Shown: piece by piece, positions 1 to 10,619 of the stretch | Position numbering within the stretch: the stretch's first letter is position 1 | Layout of the letters: every line of letters starts with the position of its first letter | Assembly: GCA_022773025.1 (NCBI GenBank) | Contig: JALEZF010000044.1 | Location: forward strand, 1-47,697 | Source of the DNA: Clostridium sp. | Lineage (GTDB): Bacteria > Bacillota > Clostridia > Clostridiales > Clostridiaceae | Length of the DNA stretch: 47,697 nucleotides | Direction: 5' to 3' | Position numbers and translations under genes: made by a program | The notes under the pieces: model-generated | Seen by the model: only the letters and a program-made list of their open reading frames with translations | Database searches by the model: none | What the model was told of the DNA's origin: nothing

Positions 1-42
1 ACTGGAATGACAGCGAGGACATTTTATATTAGCTTTGTTCAT
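1..42 (-). CDS. Partial CDS, N-terminus of a CxxC zinc-ribbon-like protein
   Basis: Only the first 14 codons are inside the window, reading MNKANIKCPRCHSS. An ATG at 42 is preceded by a good ribosome binding site (AAAGGAG on the minus strand, about 46-58) and a strong promoter at 90-118. The CPRC pair so near the start is typical of a zinc ribbon. Such starts occur in many small regulators and in N-terminal zinc-binding domains of some transposases, so the function cannot be decided. It is divergent from the TSCPD gene at 167. Confidence 0.55.
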   Translation of the reverse strand, partial: MNKANIKCPRCHSS

Positions 43-89
43 TGCTCTTCTCTCCTTTCTGTGGGGGATATTTAGTATTGAGCAAACTT

Positions 90-118
90 ATTATATTTCC
101 AAAGGTTGAGAAGTGCAA
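90..118 (-). promoter_or_regulatory. Sigma-A-type promoter of the truncated left-edge gene
   Basis: On the minus strand, TTGCAC (113-118) and TATAAT (90-95) are separated by exactly 17 bases. The predicted transcript would start near 83 and run into the zinc-ribbon gene whose ATG is at 42. Confidence 0.65.
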
Positions 119-166
119 TGTTCATATAACTTAACAGAACGTTATTTTACTAAGGGGGATAACTAA

Positions 167-403
167 ATGATAACTTTTAAAACTCAAGGCGTTTGCGCTA
201 GAAATATCAATTTTGAAGTTGTAGATAACAAAGTAACATCTGTTTCTTTTGAAGGTGGATGTAATGGTAATCTTAAGGGAATTTCAAAACTTGTGGAAGG
301 TATGGAAGTAAGTGAAGTGATTTCTAGATTAAAGGGAATCCAATGTGGTACTAAAAAAACATCTTGTCCTGACCAGCTTGCTACAGCACTAGAATCACTA
401 TAA
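167..403 (+). CDS. Small TSCPD-domain protein (TIGR03905-like)
   Basis: The 78-residue protein is a complete stand-alone TSCPD domain. The TSCPD signature is near the C-terminus (about residues 66-70), followed by a short helix. Further cysteines are at about residues 10 and 32, in GVCAR and GGCNGN, and in the QCGT motif. Length matches the stand-alone family. In class II ribonucleotide reductases a related domain sits before the C-terminal zinc ribbon, and such an NrdJ is encoded at the other end of this window. The role of the stand-alone form is not established; metal or nucleotide-related functions are only guesses. The start at 167 follows a GGGGGAT ribosome binding site. A terminator follows directly. 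Confidence 0.8.
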   Translation: MITFKTQGVCARNINFEVVDNKVTSVSFEGGCNGNLKGISKLVEGMEVSEVISRLKGIQCGTKKTSCPDQLATALESL

Positions 404-409
404 TACAAA

Positions 410-477
410 AAGGACTAGTAAGATATCTTAAAAGCCTAATCTTTTAAGATGTCTCACTAAGTCCTTCTTTTTTTATT
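410..477. terminator. Bidirectional intrinsic terminator between convergent genes
   Basis: A long, slightly imperfect stem pairs AAGGACT at about 410-416 with AGTCCTT at about 460-466, with a second paired block (CTTAAAAG/CTTTTAAG) near the loop. A T-run follows on the plus strand (467-475) and a shorter T-run on the minus strand. It serves the TSCPD gene and the germination gene, whose stop overlaps its edge. Confidence 0.8.
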
Positions 478-1888
478 TTGTCTTTATTTCCTTTTTCCAT
501 CTAAATATAAGATGTTTTAAAGCTTCCCATTTAAAAGGTATTAAAGGATATAGGTATGATTCTCCAATTATTGTTTTTGTAGATGCTAATATACTTATGT
601 TTATTATAAGGCCTACTACAAAACCCCAGGTTCCAAATATTCCAGTTAATAAAACTAATAATATTCTTGAGAACTTAAACGCAAAACTAAGCTCAATACT
701 TGGCTGTGTAAAGCTTGATAAAGCTACTATAGCCATGTAAAGTATTGTCTGCTCTGTGAACCAGCCAGTTTTCACCGTATAATCTCCTAGTATAAGCCCA
801 CCTATCACTGATAAAGATGTTCCTAGAGAACTTGGAGTGTTTAATGAAGCTAGTTTCAACCCATCTATAGCTAGTTCTGCAATAAGAAATTGAAGGAATA
901 TAGGAATATTATAGGATTCTTTCGGTAATAAAAAACTTAAAGAATCTTTAAGCCATTCCGGATTATCTGTCATAAGTACATATATTGGTGGAATAAATAT
1001 GTTTCCTAGAAGAACCAAAAACCTAACAATTTTTAAATAATTACCAGTAAAAACAGGCATATAGTAATCATCAGCAGATTGAAGAAAATCAAATATACTT
1101 GAGGGAAAAATCAATATAGATGATGTATTATCAATAAGAACCACTATACTCCCCTCCATTATTTGACATGATGCCACATCAGGTCGCTCCGTATATCTAG
1201 CCTTTGGAAAAGGATTCATCCATGATTTTTGATTTATAGCTTCTATAAAGCTTTGATCACCTAAAGTTAGGGATTTTATGTTTAATTCATTTATGACGTT
1301 ATTTATGTATTCTAAGGCCTTTTTATGTACTTTATTTGTCATATATCCAACTGCTACATCGGTTCTGCTTACCTTACCTATAGAATGCATTTCAAAGACT
1401 AAATGAGGATCTCTTATACGTCTTCTTATAAGTGCCGTATTAAACACGATGGTTTCTACAAAGCCATCATGAGACCCATGCAATACTTTTTCTTTTTCCG
1501 GTTCATCCACACCTCTAGCGGGATATGTTCTAAAATCAAGCATTACAGCTTTATCCCAATTTTCACCGAATAAAGCTGTCTGACCTGACAAAATACCTGT
1601 TATTATCTTTTCTAAATCATTTTCTGTGCTACATTCTATTGAACTAAGACCTTTCTGTACAAGGTCATCTGCACTATTTATCTTTTTAAAATCCTCAGGC
1701 TTTAAGTTGTACATATCTCTTCTTACATACTCTAAATTTGTATCTTTAATAAATCCATCTAAATAATACATGTAGAATTTGCTGTCATGCACATCAATTA
1801 TTCTTTCTATGATATCAAAGCTATGACCTAAATCCAGTAACTTTCTTATTTCTAATACATTTTCTTCAAGATTTTTTGATAGTTTCAT
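473..1888 (-). CDS. Spore germination protein, GerA family, SpoVAF-like
   Basis: This 471-residue protein matches the GerA-family architecture: a soluble N-terminal half of about 270 residues followed by several membrane helices (roughly 285-450). The N-terminal stretch with GHSFDIIER and YLDGFIKD, the segment ALIRRRIRDPHLVFEMH, and the membrane motif NTPSSLGTSLSVIGG look more like SpoVAF than like the A subunits of germinant receptors. In spores the family sits in the inner membrane; SpoVAF-type proteins are linked to the SpoVA channel and germination ion release. Here it stands alone, without spoVA genes or GerB/GerC partners. The start follows GGAGGG. I could not identify a convincing sigma-G promoter. 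GerA family is near certain; the SpoVAF subgroup is my inference from motifs. Confidence 0.85.
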   Translation of the reverse strand: MKLSKNLEENVLEIRKLLDLGHSFDIIERIIDVHDSKFYMYYLDGFIKDTNLEYVRRDMYNLKPEDFKKINSADDLVQKGLSSIECSTENDLEKIITGILSGQTALFGENWDKAVMLDFRTYPARGVDEPEKEKVLHGSHDGFVETIVFNTALIRRRIRDPHLVFEMHSIGKVSRTDVAVGYMTNKVHKKALEYINNVINELNIKSLTLGDQSFIEAINQKSWMNPFPKARYTERPDVASCQIMEGSIVVLIDNTSSILIFPSSIFDFLQSADDYYMPVFTGNYLKIVRFLVLLGNIFIPPIYVLMTDNPEWLKDSLSFLLPKESYNIPIFLQFLIAELAIDGLKLASLNTPSSLGTSLSVIGGLILGDYTVKTGWFTEQTILYMAIVALSSFTQPSIELSFAFKFSRILLVLLTGIFGTWGFVVGLIINISILASTKTIIGESYLYPLIPFKWEALKHLIFRWKKEIKTK

Positions 1889-1989
1889 ATTTCCCTCCTA
1901 TAAACAGAATATATTTATAAATTCTTGCACTACGATTTATTTTCTTCATTTTACAGGAGAATATACTATGTAAAGTTTTTTCCTAAAAT

Positions 1990-2037
1990 AAAGCGATATA
2001 GGATTAAATTTTAATATTAATCTTATATCGCTTTTCT
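1990..2037 (-). terminator. Intrinsic terminator after folC
   Basis: AAGCGATAT and ATATCGCTT form a stem that extends inward with AAGATTAA/TTAATCTT-like pairing (1991-2035). On the minus strand it is followed by TTTATTTT. It lies 15-60 bases downstream of the folC stop codon. Confidence 0.75.
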
Positions 2038-2052
2038 ATTAATTATTAATTA

Positions 2053-3357
2053 TTATTTTTTTAAGTTATTTTTGATTATGCCTCTCATGTCACCTATCAT
2101 GTAAAGAGAACCACAGATTACTATGATATCTTTTTCTGAAGAAGATTTTCTTGCTTCAATAAAAGCTTCTTCATAACCTTCTACAGCCTCCACATTTTTA
2201 TTAACTTCAGCAATCTTATTCATCAAACTTTGAGAGCTTTCTGCTCTGTCACTATGAGGAGCAACTGCAATGATTTTATCAGCCATAGGGCATATGACTT
2301 TTATCATGCTTTCAACCTCTTTATCTACTAATATACCAAGTATCAATATTAATCTGTCATACTTAAAATAGGACTTTACACTTTCACTAAGTTTTGTAAT
2401 CCCATCTATATTATGGGCACCATCTATTACAACTAACGGAGATACATTCATCACCTCTAGTCTTCCTGGCCATTTTACATTTTTTAGTGCAGCTTTTTTA
2501 TCGTCAATAGATATTTTGAGATTTTCTATCTTTTCTAGAACTTCTACAGCTTTTAAAGCAAGGCTACAATTCAAAAGCTGATAATTTCCTAAAAGAGATA
2601 AATCTATAGTTTCAGAAGTTCCACTTATCTCAAAGGTTGCCCTTTGATAAACAGATGCACTTGATATAACATCTACAAATTTTCCTTCTTCATTAACAGT
2701 GAAAAGCTCACTTTCTTTTGTTTTCGCAGAATCTTCTATAACACTATATACTTCGTCAGTTTGCCTATAAGTTACTGTGGGTACTCCATATTTTATTATT
2801 CCACACTTTTCAAAAGCAATTTCACCCAATGTATTACCTAATATAGCCATGTGGTCATAGCTTATGGAGGTTATTACAGATATCAAGGGAGTTAATACAT
2901 TAGTAGCATCTAACCTTCCCCCTAGGCCTACTTCTATTACAGCGTAATCAATATCTTCTTCCGCAAAATACTTGAACATAGCAGATGTTATGATTTCAAA
3001 TTGGTTTGGAGCTTCATATCCTTCACTTTCAACTTTTTCTATAGCACTCTTAACCTTTGTCATAACCTCTGCAAGCCTATCTTTAGGTATATTTTCATTG
3101 TTTATTTGAATTCTTTCTTCAAAATTTTCTAGATAAGGGGATGTGTACATCCCCACTTTAAATCCACTTTCAACTAAAATATTTGAGATCATGGCTGTAG
3201 TTGAACCTTTTCCATTTGTACCCGCTATATGAATAGCTTTTATCTTTTCATGAGGATTTTGAAGATAACTCAATATTCTCTCAATCCTCTTAAGGCCGTA
3301 ACTTCTTCCAAAGTGTCCCGCTTTATTTATATATTTCATGGATTCATCATAATTCAT
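2053..3357 (-). CDS. folC: Folylpolyglutamate synthase / dihydrofolate synthase
   Basis: FolC adds glutamate residues to folates and, in bifunctional forms, makes dihydrofolate from dihydropteroate. It belongs to the Mur ligase family. The ATP-binding loop GTNGKGS is at residues 46-52, the central ligase domain carries YAVIEVGLGGRLDATN, and the C-terminal domain holds the VVIDGAHN motif. The length of 434 residues is normal. The start follows AGGTGAT. The gene lies 10 bases after valS on the same strand and is followed by a terminator, so the two are very probably cotranscribed from the T-box-controlled valS promoter. The product supplies folate cofactors used by PurN and PurH encoded elsewhere in the window, although this is only a pathway link. 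Confidence 0.95.
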   Translation of the reverse strand: MNYDESMKYINKAGHFGRSYGLKRIERILSYLQNPHEKIKAIHIAGTNGKGSTTAMISNILVESGFKVGMYTSPYLENFEERIQINNENIPKDRLAEVMTKVKSAIEKVESEGYEAPNQFEIITSAMFKYFAEEDIDYAVIEVGLGGRLDATNVLTPLISVITSISYDHMAILGNTLGEIAFEKCGIIKYGVPTVTYRQTDEVYSVIEDSAKTKESELFTVNEEGKFVDVISSASVYQRATFEISGTSETIDLSLLGNYQLLNCSLALKAVEVLEKIENLKISIDDKKAALKNVKWPGRLEVMNVSPLVVIDGAHNIDGITKLSESVKSYFKYDRLILILGILVDKEVESMIKVICPMADKIIAVAPHSDRAESSQSLMNKIAEVNKNVEAVEGYEEAFIEARKSSSEKDIIVICGSLYMIGDMRGIIKNNLKK

Positions 3358-3367
3358 AAACTATCAC

Positions 3368-6010
3368 CTAACCTAAGCTTGATATTCTTTCCTCAACAGC
3401 TTTAAGCATTTCTTTATATTTTTCACCTTTTGCTTTTTCTTCATTTACAACAGCTTCTGGTGCTTTTTTTGTAAAGTTTTCATTTGATAGTTTCTTTTGA
3501 ACTCTGTCTATCTCTTTTAAAAGTTTATCTTTTTCTTTTGCTAATCTATCGAGTTCTTTTTCTCTATCTACTAGGTCTAAAAGAGGCATAAATAGCTCTC
3601 CACCTTTAACTACTAAAGATACAACATTTGAAGGTAATCCCTCTTTAGTTTCTATAAATTCAACTTCTGAAGCAGATGCAAGCTTTTCAAAATAAGGTTT
3701 TCCTCCTTCAAAGGCCTTTTTACCCTCTTCGTTAGAATAAGCTATAACTTTAGCCTTTCTAGATGGTGGAACATTCATTTCTGCTCTCAAGTTTCTTAAA
3801 GATTTTATAGCTTCTATAACTAAGTCCATATCATGCTCTGCTTCTGTATCCTTTAATTCATCTTTGTACTGAGGCCACTTAGAAATTGTTATAGATTCTT
3901 CATCTACTGCTAGATGAGTGAATATCTCTTCTGTTATAAATGGCATAACAGGGTGTAGAAGCTTTAATCCTGAAGTTAGTACTGTGTAAAGTACATTATA
4001 TGCTATGCCCTTTTGCTTTTCGTCATCTCCATAGAACACAGGTTTTACAAGTTCTATATACCAGTCGCAAAGCTCAGTCCACATGAAGTCATAAATTTTC
4101 TGAAGAGCCATTCCTATTTCATATTTATCTAAGTTATCTGTAACTTCTTTTATAACTGTATTCATTCTTGAAAGTATCCACTTGTCAGCCAGTGTATATT
4201 CTTTGCAGTCTTTGTATTTGTTCATAATATCTCTATCAAGGTTCATCATGATAAATCTTGATGCGTTCCAAATCTTATTAGCAAAGTTTCTTGCTGCTTC
4301 TACTCTCTCTGGGTAGAACCTTATATCATTTCCTGGAGCATTTCCTGTAACTAGCATAAATCTAAGAGCATCAGCACCGTAACTATCGATTACTTCTAAT
4401 GGATCTATACCATTGCCTAAAGACTTAGACATCTTTCTTCCTTCAGAATCTCTTACTATTCCGTGGATAAATACTGTTTCAAATGGAGTTTCACCCATGT
4501 TGTGGAGTCCTGAGAATACCATTCTTGCAACCCAGAAGAATATGATATCATATCCTGTAACTAAAACATTAGTTGGGTAAAAATACTCTAGATCCTCAGT
4601 TTTATTTGGCCAACCTAAAGTAGAAAATGGCCATAATGCTGAACTGAACCAAGTATCTAATACATCGTTATCTTGAACTAAATGAGTTCCTCCGCACTTT
4701 GGACATACTGTTGGAGCCTCTTCCCTACATATAATCTCTCCACAAGAACAATACCAAACTGGAATTCTATGTCCCCACCATAATTGTCTTGATATACACC
4801 AATCTTGAATATTTTCCATCCAGTTGAAGTATGTCTTTTCAAACCTCTCTGGTACAAACTTTGTATCTTTGTTTTTTACTGCTTCTATTGCAGGTTTTGC
4901 TAGAGATTCCATCTTTACATACCATTGCTTTGATATTATAGGCTCAACTACTGTTCCACATCTATCGTGACATCCAACGTTGTGAATGTGAGGTTTTATC
5001 TTAACTAAGAATCCTTGTTCCTCTAAGTCTTTAACTATTTCGCGTCTAGCTTCATATCTTTCAAGACCTTTATACTTTCCGCCAAGTTCATTTATATATC
5101 CCTTGTCGTCCATAACTCTTATTTGCTCTAAGTTGTGTCTCTTTCCTACTTCATAGTCATTAGGATCATGAGCTGGTGTTATTTTAACAGCACCTGTTCC
5201 AAATTCCATATCTACATAGCTATCTGCAACTATTGGTATTTCTCTGTTTACAAGAGGAAGTAATAGCTTCTTTCCTACTAGATGGCTATATCTTTTATCC
5301 TCAGGATTTACAGCAACTGCAGTATCACCTAATAGAGTTTCAGGTCTTGTTGTTGCTATTTCTAAATATTCATCACTGCCTATTACAGGATATTTTATAT
5401 GCCAGAAGTTTCCTTCATGCTCTGCATACTCAATTTCTGCATCAGATAAAGCAGTTTGGCATTTAGGACACCAGTTAGTGATTCTATGACCTTGATATAT
5501 AAGACCTTCGTTGTATAATTTAACGAATACGTGTCTTACTGCCCTATTTAAATTTTCATCCATAGTAAAAGCTTCACGAGTGAAGTCAGCAGAACATCCA
5601 AGCTGTTTTATTTGTCCTCTTATTCTAGCTCTATATTCATCTGTCCATTCCCATACTTTTTCTAGGAATGCTTCTCTTCCCATTTCTTTTTTCTTTAAAC
5701 CTTGTTTTAAAAGTTCGTTTTCTACCTTTACTTCTGTGGCTATACTTGCATGATCTTCTCCTGGAAGCCATAAAGTTTCATAGCCTTCCATCCTTTTAAA
5801 TCTTATAAGGATATCTTGAAGAGTATTGTCTAAAGCGTGGCCTAGATGAAGCTGTCCTGTTATATTTGGAGGTGGCATTATTATAGTGTAAGGCTTTTTA
5901 TTCTTATCTACTTTTGGTGTGAAATATTTCTTTTCTTCCCAAGTTTCATAAATTCTTTTTTCAAATTCTTTTGGATTATAAGTTGTTGATATATTATTAT
6001 TTTCGCTCAT
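3368..6010 (-). CDS. valS: Valyl-tRNA synthetase
   Basis: This class I aminoacyl-tRNA synthetase of 880 residues charges tRNA-Val. The HIGH-type signature HLGH is at 55-58 after PPPNITGQL, and the KMSKS loop is near residue 525 in [11 protein letters not shown]. The editing (CP1) domain with [16 protein letters not shown] lies around 220-235. Zinc-knuckle-like cysteine pairs are present (CPKC near 181; CPKCGG further on). The C-terminal 70 residues form the basic coiled-coil arm typical of bacterial ValRS. The start follows AGGAGG. The preceding leader is a T-box, so expression should rise when tRNA-Val is uncharged. folC follows after 10 bases. Confidence 0.98.
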   Translation of the reverse strand: MSENNNISTTYNPKEFEKRIYETWEEKKYFTPKVDKNKKPYTIIMPPPNITGQLHLGHALDNTLQDILIRFKRMEGYETLWLPGEDHASIATEVKVENELLKQGLKKKEMGREAFLEKVWEWTDEYRARIRGQIKQLGCSADFTREAFTMDENLNRAVRHVFVKLYNEGLIYQGHRITNWCPKCQTALSDAEIEYAEHEGNFWHIKYPVIGSDEYLEIATTRPETLLGDTAVAVNPEDKRYSHLVGKKLLLPLVNREIPIVADSYVDMEFGTGAVKITPAHDPNDYEVGKRHNLEQIRVMDDKGYINELGGKYKGLERYEARREIVKDLEEQGFLVKIKPHIHNVGCHDRCGTVVEPIISKQWYVKMESLAKPAIEAVKNKDTKFVPERFEKTYFNWMENIQDWCISRQLWWGHRIPVWYCSCGEIICREEAPTVCPKCGGTHLVQDNDVLDTWFSSALWPFSTLGWPNKTEDLEYFYPTNVLVTGYDIIFFWVARMVFSGLHNMGETPFETVFIHGIVRDSEGRKMSKSLGNGIDPLEVIDSYGADALRFMLVTGNAPGNDIRFYPERVEAARNFANKIWNASRFIMMNLDRDIMNKYKDCKEYTLADKWILSRMNTVIKEVTDNLDKYEIGMALQKIYDFMWTELCDWYIELVKPVFYGDDEKQKGIAYNVLYTVLTSGLKLLHPVMPFITEEIFTHLAVDEESITISKWPQYKDELKDTEAEHDMDLVIEAIKSLRNLRAEMNVPPSRKAKVIAYSNEEGKKAFEGGKPYFEKLASASEVEFIETKEGLPSNVVSLVVKGGELFMPLLDLVDREKELDRLAKEKDKLLKEIDRVQKKLSNENFTKKAPEAVVNEEKAKGEKYKEMLKAVEERISSLG

Positions 6011-6287
6011 TTGTATCCTCCTTTTGTTTTAAAAAAATAAAAAAAGAGCCTTCATCCTTAAAAGGACGAAAGCTCGCGGTACCACCTTTTTTCCCATCAT
6101 ACAATGGGCTCTCAAAATTTAACGGTAAGAACACCGTCTCTGCCTACAATCACTCTCAGCAAAGAAGCTCCAAAGCTACCTTCAAAATCATCTCTTTAAG
6201 AAACCTTTCAGCCCATGAGTTTCTCTCTCTAAAAAGATACAGATTCCTACTCCTCTTTTTCTCAGCTAATTACTTATTAATTTATAC
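6011..6287 (-). promoter_or_regulatory. T-box leader of valS-folC
   Basis: The conserved T-box element AAGGTGGTACCGCG lies on the minus strand at 6075-6088, followed by an intrinsic terminator. Upstream, the leader has stem I features: AGGAGTAG, AGAGAG, the apical GGGCTGAAAG and the conserved CTTTGGAG. A GTA valine triplet at 6177-6179 lies just 5' of CTTTGGAG, where the specifier loop is expected; assigning the exact triplet by eye is tentative. The gene identity supports tRNA-Val as ligand. Uncharged tRNA would stabilise the antiterminator and let transcription continue into valS and folC. Confidence 0.93.
6031..6075 (-). terminator. T-box-regulated terminator of valS
   Basis: GAGCTTTCGTCC and GGATGAAGGCTC form a stem at 6046-6075, followed on the minus strand by a long T-rich run at 6031-6045. 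The 5' arm overlaps the T-box side that pairs in the alternative antiterminator, which is the normal arrangement. Confidence 0.88.
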
Positions 6288-6291
6288 ATAT

Positions 6292-6319
6292 ATTATAATA
6301 TTATAAGAGTTTATGTCAA
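6292..6319 (-). promoter_or_regulatory. Promoter of the T-box valS-folC unit
   Basis: Consensus TTGACA (6314-6319) and TATAAT (6292-6297) on the minus strand, with a 16-base spacer. It lies just after the stop of the upstream activase gene, so valS-folC can be transcribed independently of it. Confidence 0.85.
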
Positions 6320-6326
6320 GGATATT

Positions 6327-9300
6327 TTAAGAATTTAAGAATATTTCTCTTCCAAATTCTTTCTCTATCGGCACATTATTTTCTATAGTCTTATTCATAT
6401 GGCTGTTAAGATTTTTAAAAGCCACTGACATCATAAGTTTAATTCTATTAAGCTGGTTTACCTCACTAGCTCCTGGGTCATAATCTATTGCCACTATATT
6501 CACTTCTGGGTTTTTGGCTTTTAATGCCTTTATCATACCCTTTCCAGTGACGTGATTTGGTAAACACGCAAAGGGCTGCATACATATTATATTATTCACA
6601 TCATCATCTATAAGCTCTAGCATTTCTCCCGTAAGGAACCATCCTTCTCCAGTTTGATTTCCTAAAGATACAACATTTTTAGCCATCTTCGCAAGATCAT
6701 ATATAGTCTTTGGACACGAAAATCTTTCACTTTCCTTAAGAGCTTTTTTTATGAATCCTATATAAAGTTCAAAAGCCTTTATTCCTGCCTTACTTAATAA
6801 ATATGTGGACCTCTTTCCTGATAAATATTTATATTTATAATCAGTATCATAAGCTACGTATAGGAAAAAGCCCATAAGATCTGGCATTACTGCTTCTCCC
6901 CCTTCTTCTTCTACTATGGATACCACATTATTATTTGCAGTAGGATGGAACTTCACCAATATTTCCCCCACTAGTCCAACTCTAGGTTTTGATACATTAT
7001 ATATTGGCAGTGTATCGAAGTCATGAATTATATTTAAGATATCATCTTTAAACTCTTTATATCCACCACTTCTTACAGTGTCCTTGCATTTTTCAGTCCA
7101 TTTTTCATAAAGTTCATTAGCAGAACCTTTCACTCTTTCATAGGGCCTTACTCTATAAAGAACTCTCATAAGAACGTCACCATAGCAAACTGACATTAAA
7201 GCTTTATTTAGTAGCTTTGGTGTTACCTTAAACCCTGGATTTTTTTCTAGCCCTACGGCATTTAAAGATATTACTGGTATTTTTTCCAAATTACACTCTC
7301 TAAGTGCTTTTCTTAAAAATCCTATATAATTAGTTGCTCTACAGCCTCCACCAGTTTGAGTTATTATAACAGAAGTATTATCCAAATCATACTTTCCACT
7401 CTTTAAAGCACTTATAAGCTGACCAACGACGATTATAGAAGGATAGCAAGCATCATTATTTACATATTTCAAGCCTTCTTCAATTATAGTAGAGTCCACA
7501 TTGTTAAGCACAACTAAATTATAATCACAAGCTTTAAAAGCCTCCTCTAGAAATTGGAAATGTATAGGAGACATTTGTGGTGATAGTATAGTATGATTTT
7601 TTCTCATTTCCTTTGTAAATATCACTCTTTTATTAGGATTTTCCCCAACAGTAATTTTAAAATTACTTTTTTCTCTTTCTTCCATGGATGCTTTTAATGA
7701 ACGTAATCTTATTCTAACTGCACCTAGATTATTTCCTTCGTCTATTTTTATTACTGTATATATCTTTCCATTTCTATTTAATATACATTTAACCTCATCA
7801 GTAGTTACAGCATCTAATCCACATCCAAAAGAATTCAGTTGTATAAGCTCTAAATTTTCGCTGGTTGATACAAAACTTGCAGCTCTATAAAGCCTATTAT
7901 GATATGTCCATTGATCTACAACTCTTAATGGTCTATCTATACCCTGTAGATGACATATACTGTCTTCAGTAAGTACTGCAATGCCATAAGATGTTATAAG
8001 ACTGTCAATTCCGTGATTGACTTCTGGGTCTATATGATAAGGTCTTCCACTGAGTACTATTCCTTTCAAGCCTTTTTCATCTAAATATTTTAGAGTCTCT
8101 TCTCCTTTTTTCTCTATGTCCTTCTTAAAATTCTCCTGCTCCTTTAATGCCTTTGCAAGAGCACTATTTATTTCATTTTTCGTTGCTCCCTCTTCTTTAA
8201 ATATTGTATATAACCTATCATAAAGTTTCTTCTCATTATTTAATGCTAAAAAAGGATTTAAAAATTTTATGTTTTTTTCTTTTATTATATCCATATTATT
8301 TTTTATGACTTCAGGATAGGAAGTTACAATCGGACAGTTATAACTGTTATTTGCCGTTTCATCTTCCTTCCTCTCATAAGGAATGCATGGATAAAAAATA
8401 AACTTTATGCCCTTATTTATTAAATTCATTATATGTCCATGTACCAGCTTTCCTGGATAGCAAACAGACTCAGATGGAATTGTTTCCATTCCACTTTCGT
8501 AAGTCTTCTTATTTGTCCTATCTGAAAGCACAACCTTATATCCAAGATCCGTTAAAAATGTAAACCAAAATGGATAGTTTTCATATAAATTTAATGCCCT
8601 GGGTATTCCAATGACTCCACGTTTCGCTTCCTCTTCTTTTAATGGCTCATAACTAAATAATCTTTCATATTTGTATTCATATAAATTAGGTATGTCCTTA
8701 TTCCTGTTTTGTTTTCCTTCTCCTTTTTCACATCTGTTTCCCGAAATGAACTTCTTGTTATTTCCGAAATCATTTATTGTAAGAAGACAATTGTTAGTAC
8801 AGCCACCACACCTTCTTAGAGTTATTTTGGCATGTATCTTATCTAAATCCTCTACTTTGCATAGAGTAGATATATATCCTTTTTCATATCTTTCTTTTGA
8901 TATTATGGCAGCTCCAAAAGCCCCCATTATCCCTGCTATATCTGGTCTTATAGCTTTGACACCACTTATAAGTTCAAAAGCTCTTAATATAGCATCATTA
9001 TAAAAGGTTCCCCCTTGCACCACTATTTTTTGTCCCATTTCCTCAGGTCTTCTAATTCTTATTACTTTGTATAATGCATTCTTCACAACAGAATAGCAAA
9101 GTCCTGCTGCAATATCTCCTACCTTGGCACCTTCCTTTTGAGCTTCTTTCACCTTGGAATTCATAAATACTGTACATCTAGAGCCTAAATCAATAGGAGT
9201 ATTTGCTTTTATGGCTTCAGCTACAAATCTATCTAAAGACAAATTTAAAGATTTAGCAAATCCCTCTATAAAGGAACCACATCCAGAAGAGCATGCTTCA

Positions 9301-10619
9301 TTGAGAAGTATACTATCTATAACTCCATCTTTAATCTTTAAACATTTCATGTCTTGTCCACCAATATCAAGTATAAAATCAACTCCAGGCAAAAAATAGT
9401 TAGCCCCTTTATAGTGAGCCACTGTTTCAATTTCGCCTATGTCTACCCCTAATGCTGTCTTTATTAAATTTTCTCCATATCCTGTAACCGTAGAATTAAC
9501 TATATTAAAATCCTTTGGTTTTTTATCATAAATATCTTTTAATATGCTTATAACAACATTTAAGGGATTTCCCTTATTGTTTTCGTAATGGCTATATACT
9601 ATATTGCAATCCTCATCTATAACAACAGCCTTTGTTGTTGTAGATCCTGCATCTATTCCCAAAAATCCATTGCCTATGCTTAGCTCAAAGGATTTTTTTC
9701 TTGCAATATCCTTGTTATGGATTTCTTTAAACTTTTTATATTCATCTTCTCCTTCAAAGAGAGGCTTCAATCCTTTTATTAAATGTTTTTCCTTCTTTAA
9801 GTTTATAAGAAGATCTAAAAGTTCTTTCATGTATATAGGACTATTTTCTCTTGATTTGATAGCCGCCCCTATTGCCACAAAAAGCTGAGAATTTTCAGGG
9901 AAAATTACATCTTCATCCCTTAAATTCAGCGTTTCTTTAAATCTTTTTCTAAGTTCGCTTAAAAAATATAAAGGCCCCCCTAGGAAGGCTACTTTTCCTT
10001 TTATAGGTTTGCCACAAGCAAGTCCACTTATAGTTTGATTTACAACTGCTTGAAATATTGAAACAGCTATATCTTCTTTTCTAGCTCCCTCATTAATCAA
10101 TGGCTGAATATCTGTCTTAGCAAAAACCCCACATCTTGCTGCTATAGAATATATATTTTCATAGTGTTTTGCTAAATTATTCAATCCCAATGCATCAGTT
10201 TCTAAAAGCACTGACATTTGATCTATGAATGCTCCCGTCCCACCGGCACATGTTCCATTCATCCTTTGTTCTATGCCGCCTTTAAAATAAGTTATTTTAG
10301 CATCTTCTCCTCCAAGTTCTATAGCCACATCAGTATTAGGAATAGTATTTTCAACAGCTGTGGTGCATGCTATAACCTCTTGAATAAATGGTAAGTTAAG
10401 TCTTTTAGATACCCCAAGTCCTCCTGATCCTGTTATTGTTACTGTTACTCCTCCATCAAAGACATTGCTGCAATCCTTAATTAAGGATATAACTGTATTT
10501 TCTATGTCAGCTAGATGCCTCTGATATTTACTATATATCACCCTGTTCTCTCTATTTATTAGTACTAATTTTACTGTAGTTGATCCTATGTCTAACCCTA
10601 AATTTAAAATGCCTTTCAT
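6327..10619 (-). CDS. Two-module 2-hydroxyacyl-CoA dehydratase activase-like protein
   Basis: This 1430-residue protein fuses two ASKHA-type ATPase modules (BadF/BadG/BcrA/BcrD family) to a long C-terminal region. Module 1 starts with [10 protein letters not shown] (residues 8-17) and module 2 with [10 protein letters not shown] (321-330). In each, the two cysteines matching the bridging [4Fe-4S] ligands of HgdC are present and exactly 39 residues apart: C124/C163 and C443/C482. A cysteine cluster [10 protein letters not shown] at 602-611 and C630 follow, then a DUF2229-like region (about 665-880) and a part resembling dehydratase subunits with GGGCRATNY. HgdC activators drive ATP-dependent electron transfer to dehydratases. 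The substrate of this giant family is unknown, and no separate dehydratase subunit genes flank it. It is probably cytoplasmic and oxygen-sensitive. The start follows AAGGGGAT. Confidence 0.88.
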   Translation of the reverse strand: MKGILNLGLDIGSTTVKLVLINRENRVIYSKYQRHLADIENTVISLIKDCSNVFDGGVTVTITGSGGLGVSKRLNLPFIQEVIACTTAVENTIPNTDVAIELGGEDAKITYFKGGIEQRMNGTCAGGTGAFIDQMSVLLETDALGLNNLAKHYENIYSIAARCGVFAKTDIQPLINEGARKEDIAVSIFQAVVNQTISGLACGKPIKGKVAFLGGPLYFLSELRKRFKETLNLRDEDVIFPENSQLFVAIGAAIKSRENSPIYMKELLDLLINLKKEKHLIKGLKPLFEGEDEYKKFKEIHNKDIARKKSFELSIGNGFLGIDAGSTTTKAVVIDEDCNIVYSHYENNKGNPLNVVISILKDIYDKKPKDFNIVNSTVTGYGENLIKTALGVDIGEIETVAHYKGANYFLPGVDFILDIGGQDMKCLKIKDGVIDSILLNEACSSGCGSFIEGFAKSLNLSLDRFVAEAIKANTPIDLGSRCTVFMNSKVKEAQKEGAKVGDIAAGLCYSVVKNALYKVIRIRRPEEMGQKIVVQGGTFYNDAILRAFELISGVKAIRPDIAGIMGAFGAAIISKERYEKGYISTLCKVEDLDKIHAKITLRRCGGCTNNCLLTINDFGNNKKFISGNRCEKGEGKQNRNKDIPNLYEYKYERLFSYEPLKEEEAKRGVIGIPRALNLYENYPFWFTFLTDLGYKVVLSDRTNKKTYESGMETIPSESVCYPGKLVHGHIMNLINKGIKFIFYPCIPYERKEDETANNSYNCPIVTSYPEVIKNNMDIIKEKNIKFLNPFLALNNEKKLYDRLYTIFKEEGATKNEINSALAKALKEQENFKKDIEKKGEETLKYLDEKGLKGIVLSGRPYHIDPEVNHGIDSLITSYGIAVLTEDSICHLQGIDRPLRVVDQWTYHNRLYRAASFVSTSENLELIQLNSFGCGLDAVTTDEVKCILNRNGKIYTVIKIDEGNNLGAVRIRLRSLKASMEEREKSNFKITVGENPNKRVIFTKEMRKNHTILSPQMSPIHFQFLEEAFKACDYNLVVLNNVDSTIIEEGLKYVNNDACYPSIIVVGQLISALKSGKYDLDNTSVIITQTGGGCRATNYIGFLRKALRECNLEKIPVISLNAVGLEKNPGFKVTPKLLNKALMSVCYGDVLMRVLYRVRPYERVKGSANELYEKWTEKCKDTVRSGGYKEFKDDILNIIHDFDTLPIYNVSKPRVGLVGEILVKFHPTANNNVVSIVEEEGGEAVMPDLMGFFLYVAYDTDYKYKYLSGKRSTYLLSKAGIKAFELYIGFIKKALKESERFSCPKTIYDLAKMAKNVVSLGNQTGEGWFLTGEMLELIDDDVNNIICMQPFACLPNHVTGKGMIKALKAKNPEVNIVAIDYDPGASEVNQLNRIKLMMSVAFKNLNSHMNKTIENNVPIEKEFGREIFLNS

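Noticed and set aside
1889..1990. Sigma-G promoter for the germination gene
   Set aside because: Some GTATA-like and AATA-like words exist, but none has a convincing pair with correct spacing in such AT-rich DNA.
5971..6306. Plus-strand open frame of 111 codons
   Set aside because: It runs antisense through the valS start, T-box leader and its promoter, has no ribosome binding site, and its composition follows the RNA structures.
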